The translations under genes were made by a program, and so were the position numbers. A DNA stretch of 64,000 nt from Rhodobacterales bacterium (lineage in GTDB: Bacteria; Pseudomonadota; Alphaproteobacteria; Rhodobacterales; Rhodobacteraceae), in NCBI GenBank assembly GCA_009993005.1, contig JAACUH010000093.1:1-64000 (forward strand), in the 5' to 3' direction. Positions 8,251 through 16,330 of the stretch are shown in pieces; position 1 is the stretch's first letter; every line of letters begins with the position of its first letter. Under the pieces are notes generated by a model that was not told the origin of the DNA, did no database searches, and saw only the letters and a list, made by a program, of their open reading frames with translations.

Positions 8251-9207
8251 TCAGCGGTGTGCGAGAAAATGCGCTGCCATATCCGCAAGGGCCTGCGCGC
8301 GCGGCCCGGGCGTCTCCATAAGCACCTCATGCTTGCAGGTGGGCAGGGTGACGAGCCGGCCTTGGCGCCAATCGGCCATGCGGGCGCGGATGCGGGCCGC
8401 GTCCACGATGCCTTCCTCGAGGCCGAGAAAAGCGAGGCAGGGCACGGGCGGGCTGGGCAGGCGGGCGAGGGCGCGCGTCTCGCGCAGGGCCTCGCCGAGC
8501 CAGCGCAGCGTGGGCCCGCCGATGGCAAGCTCTGGGTGGGCCTGCAACTGCGCCTGCATATAGGCGAACATCGCGCGGTCATTGGTGAGGTCATTGCCTT
8601 CGAAACCGGCGCGCTGGGTGTAGGTCTGCAACGTCTGCCCCGGTGCGATGCGGTGGTCAAAGCGCAATGGCCCGCTGACGCCGGTCAGGGCCCAGGCAAT
8701 GGGGCGCAGGGCGCGGGCGATCCCGATGCCCCACATCGGCCCGGTAAAGGCGGCGGCGGCGACCGGCAGTCCCTCGATCAGCGCGCGCAGGCCGATGCAG
8801 CCGCCCATCGAATGCGCCAGCAGATAATAGGGTTCGGGCAAGCCTTGCGCGCGGGCATGGGCGAGCATCGCCGCCACGTCCTGCTGATAATCGCGAAAGG
8901 CGCCGACATGACCCAGCAGCGGTTCGGCCAGCAGCCTTTGCGCCAGACCCTGCCCACGCCAGTCGATGGTCAGCGTGGCAAAGCCGCGCGCCAGCAGGTC
9001 GGCGGCGGTACGCCCGTATTTCTCGACATATTCCGTGCGGCCGGGAAACAGCAGGACCGTGCCATGCGGCGCCTGCGCCCCCCATTGCGCGACCCGGATC
9101 CGCAGGCCGTCAGCCGTCGTCAGCCAATGCGCGACGCCGCCCGCGGGGCCATCCGCCACTTCGTCGAAGAGCGGCGCAGGCAGGGCCTCGGAGGCGAGGT
9201 CACGCAT
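8251..9207 (-). CDS. Alpha/beta hydrolase, monoacylglycerol lipase / lysophospholipase (PldB) type
   Basis: Serine hydrolase of 318 residues, resembling the Hydrolase_4 group (serine aminopeptidase S33-like). The core begins at GTVLLFPGRTEYVEKYG, where the family's oxyanion-hole region lies. TLTIDWRGQGLAQR follows, and the nucleophile elbow is AHSMGGCIGL near residue 140. Candidate acid and base residues are in the C-terminal third (the segment around CLAFLGLEEG, and CKHEVLME with the His). No signal peptide is apparent, so it is probably cytoplasmic and acts on monoglycerides or lysophospholipids. It lies six bases downstream of the SCP2 gene and is probably co-transcribed with it, which fits a lipid role for both. 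Confidence 0.8.
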   Translation of the reverse strand: MRDLASEALPAPLFDEVADGPAGGVAHWLTTADGLRIRVAQWGAQAPHGTVLLFPGRTEYVEKYGRTAADLLARGFATLTIDWRGQGLAQRLLAEPLLGHVGAFRDYQQDVAAMLAHARAQGLPEPYYLLAHSMGGCIGLRALIEGLPVAAAAFTGPMWGIGIARALRPIAWALTGVSGPLRFDHRIAPGQTLQTYTQRAGFEGNDLTNDRAMFAYMQAQLQAHPELAIGGPTLRWLGEALRETRALARLPSPPVPCLAFLGLEEGIVDAARIRARMADWRQGRLVTLPTCKHEVLMETPGPRAQALADMAAHFLAHR

Positions 9208-9213
9208 GGCGGG

Positions 9214-9504
9214 TCACGACAGGATCGAGGAGAGCTTGAGCGCGAGACCCATGTTGCCATCGACCGAGAGCTGCCCGGTCATGAAGGCGGCGGTGGGGCT
9301 CTTGTCGCCGTCGAGAATCGCCTTGAACACATCGGCACTGGCGGTGAGCGTGACATCGGCCTCGTCGTCGCCCGCGCGCGCGCCGGTGCCGTCGATGATC
9401 AGCGCGCCCTCGCCGGTGATCACGAATTTGGCCACGCCGTCAAATCCTTCGCCGCCCATCTTGGCGTTCAGGGTCGCCACGGCCTCTTGCACGATCTCGC
9501 TCAT
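9214..9504 (-). CDS. SCP2 sterol-carrier-domain protein
   Basis: A 96-residue stand-alone SCP2 domain. The conserved segments are KFVITGEGALIIDG, then DVTLTASADVFKAILDG, and the C-terminal AAFMTGQLSVDGNMGLALKL, which form the lipid-binding pocket in this fold. Such proteins bind acyl-CoA or other hydrophobic ligands in the cytoplasm. It starts 72 bases from the divergent TPR gene and is followed after six bases by the alpha/beta hydrolase, so the two form a likely operon. No catalytic residues are expected. The ligand is unknown. Confidence 0.85.
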   Translation of the reverse strand: MSEIVQEAVATLNAKMGGEGFDGVAKFVITGEGALIIDGTGARAGDDEADVTLTASADVFKAILDGDKSPTAAFMTGQLSVDGNMGLALKLSSILS

Positions 9505-9576
9505 AATCTGTTGACCTTTCCCGTCTGTGGGGCGCGCCCTCTGGTAACGGCGCGCGCTTGCGTTACATTGCAGGTT

Positions 9577-10137
9577 ATGGATGCGCCGACAGATTCCTTC
9601 AAACGTATTGTTGCGGCATTTGTGCTGTCAGTGGGGTTTTCCCTACCCGTGGCCGCGCAGGATGGCCGGCTCGATGACCTGATGGCGCAACTCGCGGCGG
9701 CCGATGAGGCCAGCGCGCCCCGGATCGAGTCTGCAATCCTGACGGAATGGTCCAAAAGCGGCTCGCCTGCTGTCGATCTGCTGCTCAAGCGCGGCGAGGA
9801 TGCGATGGAGGCTGGCGCGCCCGAGGTGGCGATCGAGCATTTCACCGCCGCCATCGACCATGCGCCGGATTTCGCCGAGGCCTACCATGGCCGCGCCACG
9901 GCCTATTACATGACCGACAGGATCGGGCCCGCGCTGGATGACCTGCGCCAGACACTTGTGCTGAACCCGCGTCATTTCAATGCCTTGCAAGGGTTCGGCA
10001 TCCTGCTGCTGGAGATGGGGCGCGAGGCGGAGGCGGCGGAGGTGTTGCGGCAGGTGCAGGCGATGTATCCGGCCAATGCCGAGGTCAATGACGTCTTGCG
10101 CCGGTTGGAACTGAAGTTCGAGGGTCAGGCGCTCTAG
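9577..10137 (+). CDS. Exported TPR-repeat protein
   Basis: Protein of 186 residues. The start is placed at the ATG at 9577; the reading frame stays open far upstream only because it runs antisense to the hydrolase genes. A hydrophobic stretch (IVAAFVLSVGFSLPVAAQ, about residues 10-27) ending in an AxA-like site looks like a signal peptide, so the protein is probably periplasmic. About three tetratricopeptide repeats follow (residues 75-175): AIEHFTAAIDHAPDFAEAYH, then ALDDLRQTLVLNPRHFNALQ, then EAAEVLRQVQAMYPANAEV. TPRs mediate protein contacts; no partner can be named. It is 27 bases upstream of the SUV3-like helicase, possibly co-transcribed with it. Confidence 0.82.
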   Translation: MDAPTDSFKRIVAAFVLSVGFSLPVAAQDGRLDDLMAQLAAADEASAPRIESAILTEWSKSGSPAVDLLLKRGEDAMEAGAPEVAIEHFTAAIDHAPDFAEAYHGRATAYYMTDRIGPALDDLRQTLVLNPRHFNALQGFGILLLEMGREAEAAEVLRQVQAMYPANAEVNDVLRRLELKFEGQAL

Positions 10138-10164
10138 CCGCCGGGCGCCCAGCGGGGACATGAG

Positions 10165-13100
10165 ATGAACGCGCTTTCCCCGTCCAAGGGCCATGTGACG
10201 GCCGTGCTTGGCCCGACCAACACCGGCAAGACGCATTACGCCATCGAGCGGATGCTCGCGCATCGCACCGGCGTCATCGGCCTGCCGCTGCGCCTGCTGG
10301 CGCGCGAGGTCTATGAGCGGATCGTGCGGCTGCGCGGGCCTTCGGTCGTGGCGCTTGTCACCGGCGAAGAACGGATCGTGCCGGACCGCACGCAATACTG
10401 GGTCTGCACGGTCGAGGCGATGCCCGAGGGGATGGGCTGCGATTTTCTGGCCGTGGACGAGATCCAGCTTTGCGCCGATGCCGAGCGGGGGCATGTCTTT
10501 ACCGACCGTCTGCTGCATGCGCGCGGGCTGCACGAGACGCTGTTCCTCGGCTCCGAGACGATGCGCCCGGCCATCGCGGCGCTGGTCCCGCAAGTGCAGT
10601 TCATGAAGCGCGAGCGGTTTTCGACCCTGACCTATACAGGTTCGAAAAAGATAAGCCGCATGCCCGAACGGGCCGCAATTGTCGGCTTTTCGGTTGAAAA
10701 TGTCTATGCGATTGCAGAGCTGATCCGACGCACCAAGGGCGGCGCCGCGGTTGTGATGGGGGCGCTCAGCCCGCGCACACGCAATGCGCAGGTGGCGCTC
10801 TACCAGAATGGCGATGTGGACTACCTCGTGGCCACCGACGCCATCGGCATGGGGCTCAACCTCGACATCACCCATGTCGCCTTTTCCGCGCTGACCAAGT
10901 TCGACGGGGTGCGGATGCGTTACCTCGCCGCTGATGAGCTGGCGCAGATCGCGGGCCGGGCCGGGCGCTACATGACCCAGGGCACATTCGGCGTCACCGG
11001 CGAGGCGCATCCGCTGGATGACGAAGTGGTCGCGGCCATCGAGAACCACCAGTTCCGCCCGGTCACGCGGCTGCAATGGCGCAACGGGCGGCTCCAGTTC
11101 GGGTCGGTCGGCCGGCTGATCCAGACGCTCGAGCAGCGCACCGACAATGACTGGCTGGGGCGTGTGCGCGAAAGCGATGACCTCGCCGCACTCAAGGCGC
11201 TGGCGCAGGATGCCGAGGTCGCCGCGCGCGCCAGCGACGGGCCGTCGGTCAAGCTCTTGTGGGATGTCTGCCGCATCCCCGATTTCCGCGGCATCAGCCG
11301 GGTCGAACATGCGCAACTGCTCGCGCAGATCTACGGCTATCTGCACCAGTCGGGCCGGGTGCCCGACGATTACCTCGCCACGCAGGTTTCGCGGATCGAC
11401 CGGATCGATGGCGATATCGACACCCTGTCCAAAAGAGTGGCGTTTATCCGCACATGGACCTATGTCGCCCAGCGCCGCGGCTGGACTCGGGACGAATCAC
11501 ATTGGCGCGAGGTCACGCGCGGAGTAGAAGACCGCTTGTCGGATGCGCTGCATGACGCATTGACGCAACGTTTCGTGGACCGGCGGACCAGCGTTCTGGC
11601 CCGGCGGCTCAAGCAGAAGGAGGTCCTTGTGGCCGAGGTAAGTGACAAGGGCGATGTGACCGTCGAGGGCGAATTCGTCGGCCGGCTCGAAGGGTTCCGC
11701 TTCCGGCAGGACAAATCCGCGAGCGCGGACGAGGCGCGCACGCTGCGGCAGGCGACCGCACAGGCGCTCGCGCCGCAGTTCCATCTGCGCGCCGACCGCT
11801 TCTACAACGCACCCGATACCGAGATCGACTTTACCGAACAGGGCGGGTTGATGTGGGGTGAACATGCAGTGGGCCGGCTTGCCGCCGGGGACGAGCCGAT
11901 GAAGCCGCAGGTCGTGGCCTTTGTCGATGAAGAGGCCGGGCCCGATGTGATCGCCAAGGTGCAGCGCCGCTTGCAGCATTTCATCGACCGCAAGGTGGCC
12001 ACGGCCTTTGAGCCGCTGATCGCGCTGCAGCGCGACGAGACGCTGACCGGGCTGGCGCGCGGCTTTGCCTACCGGATGGCCGAAAACTTTGGCATCATCC
12101 CGCGCGGCGAGATCGCGGAGGAGGTCAAGGCGCTCGATCAGGAGGCGCGCGCGGCGCTGCGCAAGCATGGCATCCGCTTTGGCCAGTTCACCGTGTTTCA
12201 GCAGCCGCTGCTCAAGCCCGCGCCGACGCGGCTGCGGCTGGTGCTGTGGTCGATCGCCAAGGGGTTGCAGGAGTTTCCCGAAAGCCCGCCGGCCGGCCAT
12301 GTGACCGTGCTGACCGCCCCCGGCGCCGCAGCCGGCTATTATGCGATGGCAGGCTACCGCGCTGCCGGCGACCGCGCGATCCGCATCGACATGCTCGAAC
12401 GGCTGGCCGACATGCTGCGCGACCGTGACAGCCGCGCCGGGTTCGAGGCGACGGCCGACATGCTGTCGATCACCGGCCTCTCGCTCGAGCAGTTTTCCGT
12501 GCTGATGGCGGGGCTCGGCTACAAGGCCGAGCGGGGCGAGCGGCCCAAGGTCAAGGCGCCGCGCCTGGCCGCAGCGACCCCGGACGCGCCTGTGGAGGCC
12601 GCGACCGCCGCGACCGAAACCGCCAATGACGAGGTCGAAACCGCGACGCAAGAGCCCGCCGCCGCCGCCGAGACGCCGGGCGAACAGGCCATGCCAGAGA
12701 CCGTTCAGGACGCCATGGCCGAGGCCCCGCCCGAGGCGGTCGCCGCCCCCGACGTGTCTGCTGTCCCCGAAGCGCCTGCCGCCCCCGAAGCGCCTGCCGC
12801 CCCCGAAGCGCCTGCCGCCCCCGTCGAGATCGAGGTGTTTTTCACCTTCACCTGGGCCGGGCGCGGGCAGCAACGTGGCCGTGACCGGGCCCGCGAGGGC
12901 GGCCCGCGCCGCGCCCCGCGCGAGGCGCCCGCTTCGGCCGTCGAGGCCACGCCGGGCGAGCCCACAGAGAGCCCCCGCAAAAGGGACCGCGGGCCGCGTC
13001 CCGAAGGTGATGGCGCCAAAGGGCGCGGCGCCAAAGGCGAGGGCCGCCGCCCCAAGGGCGAAGGCCGCGACGACAGCCGCTACAAGCCGCAGGGTGGTGC

Positions 13101-13224
13101 CGCCGGCAAACCGCGCCAGGACCGCACCGACAAGCCCCAGACCTACGAGGCGCGGCCCAGTGCCAAGCCGATCGACCCCGACAACCCCTTTGCGGCAGCC
13201 CTCGCGGGGTTCAAGCCCAAGTGA
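10165..13224 (+). CDS. SUV3-like DEAD/DExH RNA helicase with long disordered tail
   Basis: Superfamily 2 helicase of 1019 residues, related to mitochondrial SUV3 of the RNA degradosome. Walker A is GPTNTGKTHYA (residues 16-26). The DExH-type box is VDEIQLCAD. Motif III-like GSETMRP and the second RecA lobe (DYLVATDAIGMGLNLDI, then QIAGRAGRYM) follow. A SUV3 C-terminal region extends to about residue 790. Beyond that lies a low-complexity tail rich in Ala, Pro and Glu, with three exact 18-bp repeats (12769-12822), then an Arg/Gly/Lys-rich end that probably binds RNA. The gene order helicase, S4 protein, fdxA, carD is a familiar alphaproteobacterial block. The stop overlaps the next start (GTGA). 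Role in RNA turnover is inferred. Confidence 0.88.
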   Translation: MNALSPSKGHVTAVLGPTNTGKTHYAIERMLAHRTGVIGLPLRLLAREVYERIVRLRGPSVVALVTGEERIVPDRTQYWVCTVEAMPEGMGCDFLAVDEIQLCADAERGHVFTDRLLHARGLHETLFLGSETMRPAIAALVPQVQFMKRERFSTLTYTGSKKISRMPERAAIVGFSVENVYAIAELIRRTKGGAAVVMGALSPRTRNAQVALYQNGDVDYLVATDAIGMGLNLDITHVAFSALTKFDGVRMRYLAADELAQIAGRAGRYMTQGTFGVTGEAHPLDDEVVAAIENHQFRPVTRLQWRNGRLQFGSVGRLIQTLEQRTDNDWLGRVRESDDLAALKALAQDAEVAARASDGPSVKLLWDVCRIPDFRGISRVEHAQLLAQIYGYLHQSGRVPDDYLATQVSRIDRIDGDIDTLSKRVAFIRTWTYVAQRRGWTRDESHWREVTRGVEDRLSDALHDALTQRFVDRRTSVLARRLKQKEVLVAEVSDKGDVTVEGEFVGRLEGFRFRQDKSASADEARTLRQATAQALAPQFHLRADRFYNAPDTEIDFTEQGGLMWGEHAVGRLAAGDEPMKPQVVAFVDEEAGPDVIAKVQRRLQHFIDRKVATAFEPLIALQRDETLTGLARGFAYRMAENFGIIPRGEIAEEVKALDQEARAALRKHGIRFGQFTVFQQPLLKPAPTRLRLVLWSIAKGLQEFPESPPAGHVTVLTAPGAAAGYYAMAGYRAAGDRAIRIDMLERLADMLRDRDSRAGFEATADMLSITGLSLEQFSVLMAGLGYKAERGERPKVKAPRLAAATPDAPVEAATAATETANDEVETATQEPAAAAETPGEQAMPETVQDAMAEAPPEAVAAPDVSAVPEAPAAPEAPAAPEAPAAPVEIEVFFTFTWAGRGQQRGRDRAREGGPRRAPREAPASAVEATPGEPTESPRKRDRGPRPEGDGAKGRGAKGEGRRPKGEGRDDSRYKPQGGAAGKPRQDRTDKPQTYEARPSAKPIDPDNPFAAALAGFKPK
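12769..12822 (+). repeat. Three exact 18-bp tandem repeats inside the helicase gene
   Basis: The unit GAAGCGCCTGCCGCCCCC occurs three times end to end at 12769-12786, 12787-12804 and 12805-12822. It encodes EAPAAP in frame, within the disordered tail of the helicase. Perfect identity suggests recent expansion by slippage, and the repeat number may vary between strains. Confidence 0.9.
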
Positions 13225-13634
13225 GCGGACCCGCCCCGCGGCCGGATGATCGTGAGGTCATCCGGCTCGACAAATGGCTCTGGCAGGCGCGGTTCTTCAA
13301 GACCCGCAGCCTTGCCGCCGGGGTCGTGGCGGGCGGAAAGGTGAGGGTCAACGGCACGCCGGTCTCCAAACCCGCGCGCAGCGTGGGTCCGGCCGATGTG
13401 CTGACCTTTGCGCAGGGCGAGGTGATCCGGGTGGTGCGGATTGTCGCATGCGGCACAAGGCGCGGCCCCGCGCCCGAGGCGCAGGCGCTCTATGATGACC
13501 TCACGCCCGCGCCGCAACCCGCTGACCCCGCGACGCAAAATCCGCGGTTCGAGGGCAAGGGCCGGCCCACGGGGCGCGACCGCCGCAAGATGCTGGCGCA
13601 TGGCCTCCCCGGACGCCCGACACCGCTTGAATGA
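13221..13634 (+). CDS. S4-domain RNA-binding protein, Hsp15 family
   Basis: Small basic protein of 137 residues with an N-terminal S4 domain: IRLDKWLWQARFFKTRSLAA, then KVRVNGTPVSKPARSV and a closing DVLTF strand. It resembles Hsp15 (HslR), which in E. coli binds stalled 50S subunits carrying nascent chains. The start is a GTG at 13221 overlapping the stop of the helicase gene (GTGA), so translational coupling is expected. The C-terminus is polar and probably unstructured. The helicase neighbour supports a role in RNA or ribosome metabolism. Confidence 0.87.
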   Translation: MSGPAPRPDDREVIRLDKWLWQARFFKTRSLAAGVVAGGKVRVNGTPVSKPARSVGPADVLTFAQGEVIRVVRIVACGTRRGPAPEAQALYDDLTPAPQPADPATQNPRFEGKGRPTGRDRRKMLAHGLPGRPTPLE

Positions 13635-13685
13635 TCGGGCCGCCTGCTCTAGGTGACTGACCGTGATCTTTGGGACGGACCCGGC

Positions 13686-14021
13686 ATGACCTATATCGTC
13701 AACGACAACTGCATCGCCTGCAAATACACCGACTGCGTCGAGGTCTGTCCGGTGGACTGCTTCTACGAAGGCGAGAACATGCTGGTGATCCACCCGGACG
13801 AATGCATCGATTGCGGTGTGTGCGAACCCGAATGTCCTGCCGATGCGATCCGCCCCGATACCGAACCGGACATGGAGAAATGGGTCGAGTTCAACCGCAA
13901 ATATGCGGTGCTCTGGCCGGTCATCATCACCCGCAAGGATCCGCTGCCCGACGCCGAGGAGATGGACGGCAAGACCGGCAAGATGGACCTGTTTTCTCCC
14001 AATCCCGGCGACGGCGGCTGA
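13686..14021 (+). CDS. fdxA: Ferredoxin FdxA, 7Fe-8S type
   Basis: Electron-transfer protein of 111 residues with two cluster-binding regions. The first is [20 protein letters not shown], the spacing of a 3Fe-4S/4Fe-4S FdxA; the second is [16 protein letters not shown]. The C-terminal extension ([17 protein letters not shown]) is characteristic of the FdxA/Azotobacter ferredoxin I group. The ATG at 13686 matches the known family N-terminus ([10 protein letters not shown]); an in-frame GTG at 13653 would add eleven unrelated residues. It follows the S4 gene by 51 bases and precedes carD, a conserved order in this group. Its redox partners are not indicated. Confidence 0.94.
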   Translation: MTYIVNDNCIACKYTDCVEVCPVDCFYEGENMLVIHPDECIDCGVCEPECPADAIRPDTEPDMEKWVEFNRKYAVLWPVIITRKDPLPDAEEMDGKTGKMDLFSPNPGDGG

Positions 14022-14295
14022 GTGATTCGCGGCGCGCATCGCGCTGGACCCGCGAAACGGCGGCGCATTTTCGGTTAATGCGATGTTATTGTTGTGCTTT
14101 AGGAAGCCGCGCCCGCGCGCCGCTTTCTTTGTCGGTTTTTTTGTGCTATTGTCATGAAAATGTTGCCACTCGACCCGTGACCCAGCCCAATGTGACCCCA
14201 GCCTGACGGAGACCTTCTCGTTTCCGCCGGGTTTGTTGTCGCCGCAAGGCTGAAGCACGGCCGCTTGTCCCGGCCCAGCGCCCAGAAAGGTGATC

Positions 14296-14805
14296 ATGAC
14301 CAAATCCAAGAAACCCGATTTCCGCCCCAACGAATTCGTCGTCTATCCGGCCCATGGCGTGGGCAAGATCGTGTCGATCGAGGAGCAGGAAGTCGCGGGC
14401 TTTCGCCTCGAACTGTTCGTGATTTCCTTTGAAAAGGACAAGATGACGCTGCGCGTGCCGACTCACAAGGCCTCCGAGGTCGGGATGCGCTCGCTCTCCT
14501 CGCCCGATGTGGTCGCCCATGCGATGAAGACGCTCAAAGGCAAGGCCAAGGTGAAAAAAGCGATGTGGTCGCGCCGCGCGCAGGAATATGAGCAGAAGAT
14601 CAACTCGGGCGACCTGATCGCCATTGCCGAGGTGGTCCGCGACCTGCACCGCGCCGACGACCAGCGCGAGCAGAGCTATTCCGAGCGCCAGCTCTACGAG
14701 GCGGCGCTCGAGCGTCTGACGCGCGAGATTGCGGCGGTGGCCGGCAATGACGAAAACGCCGCCGCGCGCGAGATCGGCTCTGTGCTCGTGGGGCGCGCGG
14801 CCTGA
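14296..14805 (+). CDS. carD: CarD-family transcriptional regulator
   Basis: CarD/CdnL-type protein of 169 residues that binds RNA polymerase beta subunit and stabilises open complexes, notably at rRNA promoters. The N-terminal RNAP-interaction domain is recognisable in EFVVYPAHGVGKIVSIEEQE and the strand LELFVISFEKDKMTLRVP. The C-terminal helical DNA-binding domain contains the family's W motif (MWSRRAQEYEQKINSGD). The ATG at 14296 lies five bases after AGAAAGG; an in-frame GTG two codons upstream is less likely. The gene is preceded by 274 bases without a gene in which I could not identify a convincing promoter, and is closed by a clear intrinsic terminator at 14826. Confidence 0.93.
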   Translation: MTKSKKPDFRPNEFVVYPAHGVGKIVSIEEQEVAGFRLELFVISFEKDKMTLRVPTHKASEVGMRSLSSPDVVAHAMKTLKGKAKVKKAMWSRRAQEYEQKINSGDLIAIAEVVRDLHRADDQREQSYSERQLYEAALERLTREIAAVAGNDENAAAREIGSVLVGRAA

Positions 14806-14825
14806 CATCTGTCATGCCAATCGGA

Positions 14826-14852
14826 AAAAGCCGCGCCAAGTGCGCGGCTTTT
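14826..14852 (+). terminator. Intrinsic terminator after carD
   Basis: The 11-bp stem AAAAGCCGCGC / GCGCGGCTTTT with a five-base loop is followed by a T-rich stretch (TTTTGCGTTTT). It is near-symmetric, so it could work in both directions, but only carD ends here. Confidence 0.9.
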
Positions 14853-14887
14853 GCGTTTTAATGTCGATCCCTTCGGGATCTCCGCGT

Positions 14888-14970
14888 GCCTCCGGCGGGG
14901 ATATTTGACGCCAAAAGATGATGGGCGGGGCGCATGGCTTCTCTGTGCCCCAAATACTCCCGCCGGAGGC
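14888..14970. repeat. Inverted pair of dispersed elements with GC-rich flanks
   Basis: Arm 14888-14907 (GCCTCCGGCGGGGATATTTG) and arm 14951-14970 are reverse complements with two mismatches, separated by 43 bases. The inner sequences continue as the two element variants, GACGCCAAAAGATG on the left and, inverted, CTTCTCTGTGCCC on the right. The pair lies between the end of carD and the end of purD, which converge, a place for a two-way terminator or insulator. Confidence 0.75.
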
Positions 14971-15001
14971 GTCGCGGCATCAAAGAGCGCCGCGGCCGTG
15001 A

Positions 15002-16264
15002 TCAGAGCGCACGCCAGCCGATGTCGCGGCGGCAAAACCCCTCGGGCCAATCGATCATGTCAACCATCGCGTAGGCGCGGGTGTGGGCCTCGTGCAGGGT
15101 GGCGCCGCGGGCGGTGACGCAGAGAACACGGCCACCGTTGGCCTGCAGGCGGTCGCTCTGACGCATGGTGCCGGCGTGAAAGACCATCCCGGTCGAGCTG
15201 TCGGGCAAGGCGTCGAGGCCCCGGATCGTGCTGCCTTTGGCATAGGCCCCGGGGTAGCCGCGGGCGGCCAGCACCACGCCGAGGGCATGATCGTCGGCCC
15301 AGGCGACGCTGGCGCCGTCAAGCCGCCCTTGCGCGCAGGCGAGCATCAGGTCGAGCGCCTGTGCGCCCAGCCGCATCATCAGCACCTGGCATTCGGGGTC
15401 GCCGAAGCGCGCGTTGTATTCGACAAGCTGCGCCTGGCCGTCGCGGATCATCAGCCCGGCAAAGAGCACGCCCTGGTAGGGCGTGCCGCGTCGCGCCATC
15501 TCGGCCATGGTCGGCGCGATGATTTCGGCGATCGCGCGCTCTGCGATGGCAGGGGTCAGGACCGGCGCGGGAGAATAGGCGCCCATGCCGCCGGTGTTGG
15601 GGCCGGTGTCGCCGTCAAAGGCGCGTTTGTGGTCCTGCGCGGTGCCGATGGGCAGGATCGTGGTGCCATCGACGAGCAGGAAAAAGGACGCCTCTTCGCC
15701 CTCCATGAACTCTTCGATGACCACTTCTGCACCGGCGACGCCAAGGCTGCCTGCGAACATGTCGTCGATCGCGGCATGGGCTTCGGCCTCGGTCATGGCG
15801 ACGACCACACCCTTGCCTGCGGCGAGGCCGTCGGCCTTGATCACGATGGGGGCGCCCTGGCTGGTCACATGGGCATGGGCGGCGCGGGCGTCGGTGAGAT
15901 GGGCATAGCCGGCGGTCGGGGCGTCTACCGCAGCGCAAATCGCTTTTGTGAAAGCTTTGGACGATTCCAGTCGGGCTGCGGCCTGGGAAGGCCCGAAAAC
16001 GGAAAGCCCGGCCATGCGCAGACGGTCAGACACGCCCGCCGCCAGGGGGGCCTCTGGGCCGATGATGACGAAGTCGATGGCGTGGGCCGCGGCAAAGACC
16101 GCCACCGCGTCGCCGTCGAGGATATCGAGAGCGGCGCATTCGGCGATGGCGGCAATGCCGGCGTTGCCCGGCGCCACGATCAGGCGGTCGCATTTGGGGT
16201 TCTGCTTGACCGCCCAGGCCAGCGCATGTTCGCGCCCGCCGCCGCCCAGGATCAGGATGTTCAT
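15002..16264 (-). CDS. purD: Phosphoribosylamine-glycine ligase (GAR synthetase)
   Basis: ATP-grasp enzyme joining phosphoribosylamine and glycine in de novo purine synthesis; 420 residues, the normal length. The start at 16264 gives the family N-terminus MNILILGGGGREHALAW; the frame stays open upstream only by chance antisense to xseA. Recognisable segments are VIIGPEAPLAAGVSDRL, the ATP-grasp core IVIKADGLAAGKGVVV, the HKRAFDGDTGPNTGGMGAY substrate region and EYNARFGDPECQVL. It is divergent from xseA with 66 bases between starts, so promoters must overlap there. It is a single-gene unit, not part of a pur operon. Confidence 0.96.
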   Translation of the reverse strand: MNILILGGGGREHALAWAVKQNPKCDRLIVAPGNAGIAAIAECAALDILDGDAVAVFAAAHAIDFVIIGPEAPLAAGVSDRLRMAGLSVFGPSQAAARLESSKAFTKAICAAVDAPTAGYAHLTDARAAHAHVTSQGAPIVIKADGLAAGKGVVVAMTEAEAHAAIDDMFAGSLGVAGAEVVIEEFMEGEEASFFLLVDGTTILPIGTAQDHKRAFDGDTGPNTGGMGAYSPAPVLTPAIAERAIAEIIAPTMAEMARRGTPYQGVLFAGLMIRDGQAQLVEYNARFGDPECQVLMMRLGAQALDLMLACAQGRLDGASVAWADDHALGVVLAARGYPGAYAKGSTIRGLDALPDSSTGMVFHAGTMRQSDRLQANGGRVLCVTARGATLHEAHTRAYAMVDMIDWPEGFCRRDIGWRAL

Positions 16265-16330
16265 TTGCGCCCCCGCTTGGCCTTTGTTGCCGCGCGTTCT
16301 AGGGTTCCCGCAAGGGTGACACAAGGATGG

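Noticed and set aside
8116-9576. Upstream extension of the TPR protein frame by 487 codons
   Set aside because: It lies antisense to the hydrolase and SCP2 genes; the real protein starts at 9577 with a signal peptide.
9643-11346. 567-codon minus-strand open frame across the helicase
   Set aside because: Antisense to a well-supported SUV3-like helicase and the TPR gene; composition and lack of motifs mark it as a GC-rich shadow.
14022-14295. Possible small gene or regulatory RNA between fdxA and carD
   Set aside because: Short open frames there lack ribosome sites and conserved features; the T-rich stretch around 14130-14160 was not convincing as a promoter or a terminator.
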